Assembly: GCA_964584305.1 (NCBI GenBank)
Contig: CAZOZL010000001.1
Location: 310,001 to 374,000 of the forward strand
Direction: 5' to 3'
DNA: 64,000 nt
DNA from: SB11 sp964584305
Lineage (GTDB): Bacteria > Bacteroidota > Bacteroidia > UBA8524
Numbering within the stretch: position 1 is the first letter of the stretch; each line of letters opens with the position of its first letter. The notes under the pieces were generated by a model that saw nothing but the letters and a program-made list of their open reading frames with translations, had not been told where the DNA came from and ran no database searches. This document shows positions 18,552 through 26,200 of this stretch, one piece after another. A program made the translations under genes and the position numbers.

Positions 18552-18884
18552 GTGGAACTTGCATTTGAAAATAAAGAATTAAGAGAAATTTGTGAGGATA
18601 GTAAAAAAGCTACTAACAAACTAGGAGAAGAATTGAGTATATCTTTAAGGAGAAGACTTTCAGATATCAGAGCAGCAAAAAATATACAAGAATTACCTAT
18701 TGGCAACCCAATGCCTTTCGAAAATGAAAATGGTTCTTTTTGTAAAATAAGCCTGCAAAAAGGTCATGAGCTAGTTTTTTGTTGTAATCATATATACACT
18801 CCAAAAGGAGGAGACGATAATATTGATTGGTCTTTAGTAAGACGAATCAAATTATTAGAAATAAAAAAACTTAAAAATGAGTAA
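18552..18884 (+). CDS. RelE/HigB-like type II toxin
   Basis: 110 residues from GTG 18552. The small basic protein has the RelE/ParE-fold layout: N-terminal helix with AFENKELREICED, a second helix rich in Arg (ISLRRRLSDIRAAKNI), then beta strands with KISLQKGHELVF and a C-terminal Arg/Lys-rich strand (VRRIKLLEI). HigB-type toxins cut mRNA on the ribosome; catalytic residues are variable in this family, so activity is inferred. It overlaps the antitoxin gene by eight bases (ATGAGTAA), the usual coupling for the toxin-first HigBA order. Codon use is more AT-rich than in the flanking housekeeping genes by eye. Confidence 0.75.
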   Translation: MELAFENKELREICEDSKKATNKLGEELSISLRRRLSDIRAAKNIQELPIGNPMPFENENGSFCKISLQKGHELVFCCNHIYTPKGGDDNIDWSLVRRIKLLEIKKLKNE

Positions 18885-19968
18885 CGCAACGAATTTTCAA
18901 CCAAATTGGGCATCAAGTCCAGGAGAAACATTGGTAGAAATACTCAATGAACAAAACCTTTCTTTTTCAGTATTTGCCAATAAGATTGGTAATACACCAG
19001 GTTTTGTAAGAAATCTTATTGAAGGGAGAATCTCAATTACCGATGAGATTGCGTCCCAACTTGAAGAGAATTTAGGGACATCTGCTTCATTCTGGATAAA
19101 TAGAGAGAAGCAGTATAGAGAAGATTTATGTCATATTTCAAGAATTAAAGAAGATGAATGGCAGAAAGAATTCCCAGTAAAAGAAATGATTAAGTTTAAT
19201 TGGCTCCCAGCTGGAAAAAATCATCTAGAATCTCTCTTATCTTTCTTTGGAGTTGCTAATATTGATGTATGGCAGGAGAAATATGAAACTCTTCTATCAA
19301 AAACTAGCTTTAGAAAATCACAAAAATTCAGCTTTGAAATAGGAGCAAACATAGCATGGCTTAGACAAGGTGAAATTGAAGGCTTAAAAATCAATTGCAA
19401 CAAATGGGATCCTGAAAAATTTGAAAAAGCTTTTGAACAAATAAAACCATTATCAAGAATAAAAAATCCTATAGATTTTATCCCAAAACTAAAAGAGATA
19501 TGTGCTAAATGCGGTGTTTCTATTGCTGTTACCCCCTGCCCCAAAGGGATCAAGGCTAGTGGTGCTACAAGGTTTATTTCAGATAATAAAGCTTTAATTC
19601 AATTAAGCTTTAGATATCTATCAGATGATCAGTTTTGGTTCACATTTTTTCATGAAGCTGGACACTTATTACTTCATGGAGATAAGAGAACAATCTTTAT
19701 CGAAGATGATCATTATCAAAAAATAAGAGTTGAAGAAGAAGAAAGAGAAGCAAATTTATTTGCTGGAGAAGTCTTAGTTCCTGAATCCCATAGAAAAAGA
19801 CTAGCAACATTACAAAGAAATAAAAGAGGCATTATTTCGTTTGCCAATGAAATGAATGTTTCACCAGGTATAATTGTTGGTCAACTTCAGTTTCACGAAT
19901 ACATTAGCTTCAAATATTTAAATTCCTACAAAAGAAGATATAGTTGGGATAGTATAGCTAATCTATAA
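18877..19968 (+). CDS. HigA-type antitoxin fused to an ImmA/IrrE metallopeptidase
   Basis: 363 residues. Residues about 12-85 are a HigA-like helix-turn-helix (SSPGETLVEILNEQNLSFS..., GTSASFWINREKQYREDL). From about 190 comes an ImmA/IrrE zinc peptidase domain with FHEAGHLLLH (HExxH) and the downstream EEREANLFAGEVLVP Glu ligand region. The HTH part should bind the operon promoter and neutralise the toxin; ImmA-type domains cleave repressors in mobile elements, so this protein may control its own or another repressor's stability. The stop is 7 bases from the stop of the convergent modification operon. Confidence 0.85.
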   Translation: MSNATNFQPNWASSPGETLVEILNEQNLSFSVFANKIGNTPGFVRNLIEGRISITDEIASQLEENLGTSASFWINREKQYREDLCHISRIKEDEWQKEFPVKEMIKFNWLPAGKNHLESLLSFFGVANIDVWQEKYETLLSKTSFRKSQKFSFEIGANIAWLRQGEIEGLKINCNKWDPEKFEKAFEQIKPLSRIKNPIDFIPKLKEICAKCGVSIAVTPCPKGIKASGATRFISDNKALIQLSFRYLSDDQFWFTFFHEAGHLLLHGDKRTIFIEDDHYQKIRVEEEEREANLFAGEVLVPESHRKRLATLQRNKRGIISFANEMNVSPGIIVGQLQFHEYISFKYLNSYKRRYSWDSIANL

Positions 19969-19975
19969 GTATCGT

Positions 19976-20911
19976 CTAGCCTCCAAAGTATTCATATAAA
20001 TCAGGTTTTTTCTGCCAATTGCACAATGCATCTTCTAAAACTTGCATACCGAAATTTAGGTTTAATTTTTCTTCAAAATCATTAACCATTTTAGAAAGTT
20101 CTGAAATAGGTATTTCGTATTTTGCATTATTAAAAAAAAACAATTTTGCACCCTGTAAAGGACCTGTTGCTCCTGAAAAATAAATATCATCAGGCACAAT
20201 TGGTGCAAGTTTCAGTTTTCCAACGGAACATAAAAAATCAAACTTAGCCGTCCTTCCAAAACCAAATACTTTGGACATATCATTATAAAAATACCTAAAT
20301 GATTTCTTTGGATCTCTACTACTTTCAGATGCTGCAAGACTAACTAAAACCTCATGACTTCCAAAGCCCTGTATCCACTTTATATAGCTTAGTATAGTAG
20401 TCTGTGTTTCATTTTTCTTCGTACCACCAATGCTTGTGTATTTCCTGTGATTACCAAACATTCCTTCATCTTTTAAAGCTTCTAAATTTTCATCAAACCA
20501 CCCTTCTAAAGCATCAACATTATTATTGATGTTTTCCCATGACCAAAATGGATCTCTACCTAAATTGCTATAGAATGCCTTCATAAGCTTCCACTTTGTT
20601 CTCTTATGCTTTCCAAAATGCGTGGCAAGAAATGTTAACCAAAAAGCCTCCTCTATCCCATCATTGTTCCTATGCCAAATAGCAGCCTTAAATGGGTCAA
20701 ATATTACTTTAGATGGATCTGTAAATTTAATACTACTATCTCTATCTGAAATTTTATCAAAATATTTTATTCTCCTCATACTATCTATTACCTGAAAAAG
20801 GAAACATTCCATTCTTTGAGGGGTTCCTATACCCAATAAAATACCATCTTCATTAAATTCATTTATACTAGTATGAATATCTTCTCTAAGTTCCTCATTC
20901 TTAATTCTCAT
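19976..20911 (-). CDS. Alpha-glutamyl/putrescinyl-thymine pyrophosphorylase clade 3-like protein
   Basis: 311 residues. The text resembles the helical aGPT-Pplase family first predicted from phages with hypermodified thymine: VIDSMRRIKYFDKI at ~41-54, FDPFKAAI at 71-78 and EEAFWLTFLATHFGKHKRTKW at 87-107 are its conserved blocks. The named clades replace the pyrophosphate on pyrophosphorylated hydroxymethyluracil in DNA with an amino acid or polyamine; clade 3 is mostly bacterial and its reaction is unknown to me. Third gene of a minus-strand operon; ATG overlaps the upstream stop by one base (TAATG). Assignment from memory of the family pattern. Confidence 0.72.
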   Translation of the reverse strand: MRIKNEELREDIHTSINEFNEDGILLGIGTPQRMECFLFQVIDSMRRIKYFDKISDRDSSIKFTDPSKVIFDPFKAAIWHRNNDGIEEAFWLTFLATHFGKHKRTKWKLMKAFYSNLGRDPFWSWENINNNVDALEGWFDENLEALKDEGMFGNHRKYTSIGGTKKNETQTTILSYIKWIQGFGSHEVLVSLAASESSRDPKKSFRYFYNDMSKVFGFGRTAKFDFLCSVGKLKLAPIVPDDIYFSGATGPLQGAKLFFFNNAKYEIPISELSKMVNDFEEKLNLNFGMQVLEDALCNWQKKPDLYEYFGG

Positions 20912-21708
20912 TAGTCAATTTCATTTAATTGTGTTGTTATCCAATCTTTAATTGAAGTAGTAACCTCTGAAGTAACACCATAGCTACTTTGTAAATTATG
21001 GTTAAAACCTAAAATTTTAATTTTTTTTGATAAATATTCACCTCCTAATACATCTACTTCTCCAACGTAGGAGAACCCTCTCACACCTTTGTTTTCTAAT
21101 CTTGGTAATTCCCAATCAGGCATCAGTGTTTTATGGTAATTAATTCCAGATAATTTCTTGAAATTATCTACTACAGACTCTCCATTTAATACAATTACCT
21201 TAATATCTGAAGCCTTAAGAATCTTTCCTAATATATCTTCAGATATATTTAGAAGGTTTTGCTTGTCCTTATTTGAGATACTTCCCCATTTCTGATGAGT
21301 TGCAAATGGGACTAAATCCAAATGACAAGCTTGAAAAGAGGGGAAATAATATGAACAACCCGTTCCTGAAATTATTAAGTCAAGCTTTTTAAACCATCTA
21401 TCATAAGGGCTTCTTTGAAAGTAATCAGTGTTTGTTTCCACAATTTTCTTCAAATCATTTTCATTCGCTTCACTCCAATGGGAAATATTTAATGACTTGA
21501 GAGTACAAAACCTTCTTTTAGAACCATCAAGTTCGTTACCATTATCATCAAAAAACTCCAAATTACTTGGATTAAGACCAACAGTAGCAATTTTTGCTTT
21601 TTCTATATTTCCAAAAGAAAGAACTGGAGCGCCCTCTAAAAATATTCCTGAACTTACTAATTCTGAAACTGACATCCGCTCAATTACACTTCTTAAAATA
21701 TTGATCAC
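20911..21708 (-). CDS. Uracil-DNA-glycosylase-superfamily-like protein
   Basis: 265 residues from GTG 21708, overlapping the upstream stop by one base (TAGTG). The layout fits a UDG fold: VGLNPSNLEF at 43-52 resembles the water-activating motif A (GxNPS), HLDLVPFAT at 129-137 the middle strand, VIVLNGESVV at 171-180 the following core strand, and ILGFNHNLQSSYGV at 232-245 takes the place of the His-Pro-Ser motif B loop, with a His but without the Pro. It could excise a modified base or only bind one. The three-gene coupling with a TS-like and an aGPT-Pplase-like enzyme ties it to base modification. Family moderately sure, substrate unknown. Confidence 0.55.
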   Translation of the reverse strand: MINILRSVIERMSVSELVSSGIFLEGAPVLSFGNIEKAKIATVGLNPSNLEFFDDNGNELDGSKRRFCTLKSLNISHWSEANENDLKKIVETNTDYFQRSPYDRWFKKLDLIISGTGCSYYFPSFQACHLDLVPFATHQKWGSISNKDKQNLLNISEDILGKILKASDIKVIVLNGESVVDNFKKLSGINYHKTLMPDWELPRLENKGVRGFSYVGEVDVLGGEYLSKKIKILGFNHNLQSSYGVTSEVTTSIKDWITTQLNEID

Positions 21709-22676
21709 TATAATTTATTTTTGCTTTTTCTTAAAAACCGTTCCAATCTATTATCCACATAAGTTTTATACCCAAAGTAAGAAAATTCTGATTTAATTTT
21801 ATTTATTTCATTGATATTTTTTTTTATAAAATGACTATGAATCAATAATAATCTAGCAAAATCATACCAATAATCTTGTAAATTAATAACTGTAATATTA
21901 CTATTTACTCTAATATTTTTCTCTATTTTAAGTAATTCATCAATATTTTTAAATAGGTCTTTTTGTGGCATTTTCGGCATTTCCACAGTAGATTGAAATC
22001 CTTCTTTCAAATAATATTCTGCCTCTTCACGTTTGTTTTTATACAAGTGAAGACTCCCTACGAAGTGTTTGTATTCCCCAAGCTGAACACCTAATGCCAT
22101 TGCAACTATCTCTTGAAGCATAGTAAAAGCAAAGAAATCATGAGGTAATCCCAAAAAAATGTCGTTTGACCTCATAGTTGTAAACATTAAAAGTTTGCCT
22201 TCTCTAACGAGGAACTGCAAAGTACATGTACAAGGAACATCTTTGTGATCTTTAATAATATCTATCCCATCAAATAATTGAATAACTGCTTTTCGTGAGG
22301 TTGGATTCTCTTTTAATAGCTTTATTACATTTTGAATTTGGTTATATTTATTATGAAGTTTTATAAGTCTAGGTCCATAACCACCATAAATGGTCTCTCC
22401 ATCATCTGAAAACTCCTCATACCCAGGTAAATAATATTTTATAAAATCTAGTTTATTTGATCCAGATAAATACCATAATAACTCTCCAATAGCGCTAAAG
22501 GTTTTCCCCTTGGTTTCTGTCCTACTTAGTCTAGCCCTAGGATTAGTTAAGCATAATAAAACCCCTGACAATTCACTACTTGTTCCTTTTCTTGTTTCAA
22601 TTTTACATGGCAAGTTGATTAGCTTACCAAAAATATTGTTCATCAAATCATCAAGAGATTTTTCTCTGATTTCCAT
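21708..22676 (-). CDS. Thymidylate-synthase-family enzyme, possible dCMP (hydroxy)methylase
   Basis: 322 residues from ATG 22676; a TTG at 22712 was rejected as weaker. Thymidylate-synthase features: GELLWYLSG at 64-72, catalytic Cys149 in DVPCTCTLQF, phosphate-binding Arg169-Ser170 in MRSND, and HFVGSLHLY at 204-212. In GLPHDFF the residue matching E. coli TS Asn177 is Asp180. In this family Asn selects uracil, and Asp is found in phage T4 dCMP hydroxymethylase, so the substrate may be dCMP rather than dUMP. First gene of the operon that continues with the UDG-like and aGPT-Pplase-like genes. It is probably not the housekeeping TS. Confidence 0.8.
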   Translation of the reverse strand: MEIREKSLDDLMNNIFGKLINLPCKIETRKGTSSELSGVLLCLTNPRARLSRTETKGKTFSAIGELLWYLSGSNKLDFIKYYLPGYEEFSDDGETIYGGYGPRLIKLHNKYNQIQNVIKLLKENPTSRKAVIQLFDGIDIIKDHKDVPCTCTLQFLVREGKLLMFTTMRSNDIFLGLPHDFFAFTMLQEIVAMALGVQLGEYKHFVGSLHLYKNKREEAEYYLKEGFQSTVEMPKMPQKDLFKNIDELLKIEKNIRVNSNITVINLQDYWYDFARLLLIHSHFIKKNINEINKIKSEFSYFGYKTYVDNRLERFLRKSKNKL

Positions 22677-22692
22677 TAATAGTAATTTTGAT

Positions 22693-22706
22693 ACGTTAAA
22701 TAACGT
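22693..22706. promoter_or_regulatory. Inverted repeat ACGTTA-AA-TAACGT in the modification-operon leader
   Basis: Six-base perfect arms around two bases, 16 bases upstream of ATG 22676. The size and position suit a small dimeric repressor, but it has not been linked to a protein. Confidence 0.35.
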
Positions 22707-22883
22707 GAGCAATTTATATAAATCTCCTTGGAAAAACTAAATTTGTTTTACCCTTGTTACCCTAAAATTAGTTGCCAACCTTAGTATCCCTTTAAGTATT
22801 TCAGTTCATAGGATTTTAATAAACTGCGAGTGGCATAATAAAGTTGTTTTTGATTTCTTGTGTAAACTCTTGTGCAAATGAAA

Positions 22884-22917
22884 AAAGCCTTTCAACGTTA
22901 ATTCGCTGAAAGGCTTT
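22884..22917 (-). terminator. Terminator downstream of the tRNA-Pro fragment
   Basis: AAAGCCTTTCA (22884-22894) and TGAAAGGCTTT (22907-22917) are inverted; on the minus strand six T follow. A near-identical hairpin with similar flanks follows tRNA-Asn at 47362-47397. Confidence 0.8.
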
Positions 22918-22928
22918 CTGTTGTTGTT

Positions 22929-22972
22929 CGGGGTGACAGGATTCGAACCTACGACCCTCTGCTCCCAAAGCA
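22929..22972 (-). pseudogene. 3' half of tRNA-Pro (TGG anticodon), 5' half missing
   Basis: On the minus strand the segment reads from the anticodon arm (TGCTTTGGGAGCA, anticodon TGG) through a normal T arm (GTAGGTTCGAATCCTGT) to the 3' acceptor strand CACCCCG and discriminator A. Past 22972 the sequence diverges and no D arm or 5' acceptor strand follows. Its own-type terminator follows. Either a deletion removed the 5' half, or this is an attachment-site remnant. Confidence 0.8.
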
Positions 22973-23024
22973 TATTACTCTATTATATGAAATTTCAATT
23001 TGTTGTACCATTGTCAAAATACAA

Positions 23025-23049
23025 AAGGCTTCCTATCGCAGGAAGCCTT
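23025..23049 (-). terminator. Terminator of tRNA-Met
   Basis: AAGGCTTCCT (23025-23034) and AGGAAGCCTT (23040-23049) form a 10-bp stem; TTTTGTATTTT follows on the minus strand. Confidence 0.75.
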
Positions 23050-23057
23050 CTATATTT

Positions 23058-23134
23058 TGGTAGCGGGAAGCAGGATCGAACTGCCGACCTCAGGGTTATG
23101 AATCCTGCGCTCTAACCATCTGAGCTACCCCGCC
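23058..23134 (-). tRNA. tRNA-Met (CAT anticodon), CCA encoded
   Basis: On the minus strand GGCGGGG pairs with TCCCGCT (with G-U pairs), followed by discriminator A and CCA. D arm AGCTCAGATGGTTAGAGC, anticodon loop TTCATAA, and T arm GGCAGTTCGATCCTGCT are all present. The base pair closing the anticodon loop is an A-C mismatch (CAGGA/CCCTG). Elongator Met is most likely; an Ile2 (CAT, modified) reading cannot be excluded by eye. Confidence 0.93.
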
Positions 23135-23282
23135 ATTTTTTTAAATGGGTTGCAAAAATAAACATTTTATCTGCTTTTTAAACCACTTTGTATAGTATTT
23201 TATACTGCTTATTTTAAATAGTACACAAGGCAACATTTTTGACCAGATAAATGTCTTACTTTGTATATACCATAAATAGCTT

Positions 23283-26200
23283 GTGCAACGCCTAACAAAA
23301 CAACTAATACTACTACTAATACTATGCTTTTTTAGCATTGAAGGCAGGGCAACCCACCTTATTGGGGGTAGTATGAATTATGAGCGTATAGGCGTTTTTG
23401 GAAATTTTGTAAGATACAGGGTAACATTAAGGCTTTATAGGGACTGTAATGCTACTACCCAATTAGACAATACTATTACTATTGGGGTATATAACAACGA
23501 CTTTACTAATTCTAAATATCAAAATATTAGTTTTACACTACTATCTAAAAAAAAGGTTGATCCACCTCAAGGGGCAGATTGCCCAAGCAATGTAAAAGTG
23601 TGTATTGAAGAGGGAATATATAGCAAAACCATAGACCTACCCAAATCTACCATAGGATACCACTTAATATTTGCGCGGTGTTGTAGAAACACTGGTCAAA
23701 TAAACATACCTGATAATAATGGGCAATCGTACTATGCTCTTATCCCACCTACAAATATTGTAAACAGCTCGCCCAAATTTGTAGGCGTACCTGCGCCCTA
23801 TATATGTATAAACGATTCAACTACTTACCTTAATAGTGCTACCGATGCTGATGGCGATTCATTATCGTATAAAATAGTTGCCCCTTGGCGAGGCGGGTCA
23901 TCAACTAATCCAAAACCCAGTCCACCACTCACACTTAATTTGCCTTTGCCCGCTGTAACTTATCGGATTGGCTTTAGCGGTGTACTTCCGTTTAACATTA
24001 ATGGTGTTGCTGAAATTGAAACTTCTACGGGACTCACTACTATGTTAGCCCCCCAACAAGGGCTTTACTCAATGGCTATTGAAGTTACTGAATGGAGAAA
24101 TGGAGTAGCATTAAGCACTATACGGCGCGATGTGCAAATTATAGCCATTGTTTGCACGGGAAATACTCCATTGATAGCACCTCAAATAGGTTCGTTTAAT
24201 AAAACTGTTAATGCTGGCGAAACTATTTGTTTTAATATAGTGTCTTCTGATGCCGATGTTCCCGCACAAGACATTGTATTAAGTGCCAGTGGAAGTGTTT
24301 TTGGTGATGACCCAAATTGGCAAGGTCCTAAAGCTACTTTTACTACAAAAACGGCAAAAGGCACTGTAACATCAGAATTTTGCTGGACAACAAGTTGCGA
24401 GCAAGGGAACGCTACCCCCTATACTTTTGTTGTAAATGCTATGGATAATGGTTGCCCGCCCAAAAGCAAAAATGTAACCTTTAGCATTACAGTAAATAAA
24501 TTTTTAGGGCAGGTATCCTTTTCAGGGTCGGCTATTCTTTGTGAAAACGATACCGCTAAAATATATACAACTCCTGATATTGTAGGGCTAAAATATAAGT
24601 GGGAAACTGGAGAGGGAGCTATTGTTGGGTCTGATTCTGATGCTACTGTAAAGGTTAATTGGGGTGCACCTGGCAATGATAGTTTGCTGTTAACCCAAAC
24701 AAATTTGCTTGGGTGTAAATCGCCACAATATGTGTATCCAGTTCAAATAGGAGCATACCCTGCAAAATTAAATTTACCTGCTGATACTGTTTGCCAGTTT
24801 AGCAATAACAACTTGTATGAAATTTTGCCTACAAGTGGCAGTACCTATACTTGGTTTGCCAGTGGGGGGGCTATAGAAAGTAACCCTATGCCACACCAAG
24901 CCACTGTGCAGTGGGGGGCGGTGGGCAATGCCCAAGTAGGCGTTTATGAAACCACAAATTTTGGTTGTGTGGGCGATACTAATTGGAAAAATATAGCCAT
25001 TACTAAACCGTTGGCAGATAGTATTTATGGCAGCAAATCGGTTTGTCCAAATATTAAGGGATTGGAGTATATAGCCTATAATGGCACTTTTGGCTCTACC
25101 TATCAATGGTCTGTTGAGGGAGGCACCATAGCTAATGGAAACGGCAATGACACCGTTATTATAGATTGGGGTGGAATAGGTACGGGCAAGGTAAAAATGG
25201 TAGAAACCACCAAATGGGGTTGCATAGGTAACTTGGTTGAGATAAATATTATAAAGAATCATGTTTTACAAGGGTTTAGACCTGTTGGTAATGATAGTAT
25301 GTGCGAGTTTACCCAAGGCATTCCCTATACTGTGGTAAATACCAAAGGCTCTGAATATTTTTGGCAAGCCACTGGTGGTAGTGTTATTCAGGATGATAGC
25401 ACTAATAATGTAATTGTTGATTGGGAAAAATTTGGAGATGCTGAAATAAGTGTTTTTGAAATTAGTTATGATTCAATTAATAATATTCCTTGTATTGGCG
25501 CACCTGTTATATTAGATATTGTTTTGCACCCCATTCCACAAGCAGATATTATTAATGGTAAGTTTAAAGTATGCGAAGGCGATATAGGTCAACAATATAC
25601 CCTTAATGGGTTTGCTGGTTCTACTTATAGTTGGAAACTGAATAATGATACCCTTGGGTTTACAGGGCAAGGCACAAAAACAGTGGGGGTAAACATTACA
25701 GATACTGGTAAATATAATATTGATGTTATTGAAACAAGTATATATGGTTGTGTAGGCGATAAAACAGATGCACTAATAAAAATAACACCCAAGCCCAAAA
25801 CAGCACCCATAATAGGGGCTAAAATTGTTTGTTTTCCTAATTTTTCACCCATTCAGTACCGTACTTCTGGTTTAGATAGTTCTACATTTAAGTGGTTTAT
25901 TAATAGCGGTACTATTGATAGTGGAGATGCAACAAATACTATTTATACCACATTTAGCGGACAAAGCAACAATACCATTGCCGTTGTAGAAACATCAAAA
26001 GATGGGTGCGCTGGTGATACTGTTTCTACTTCGGTATTTGCTGATAACCCTAAACTGGATATTAATTTTATTACCGTTGGTTTACCCGATAATTTTATTC
26101 ATTTAGATTGGTGGCTTGATGATGCCCCGTTGTATAACAGAAATTTCGCCATTGAGCGAAAACTTGCAACAGCCACCCCAGACGACCCTTGGCAAAGGGT

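Noticed and set aside
19976..20911. Restriction endonuclease
   Set aside because: No PD-(D/E)xK or HNH pattern is visible, and the conserved blocks fit the aGPT-Pplase family better.
22921..23115. Plus-strand frames over the tRNA region
   Set aside because: They are antisense to tRNA-Met and the tRNA-Pro fragment, a known artefact.
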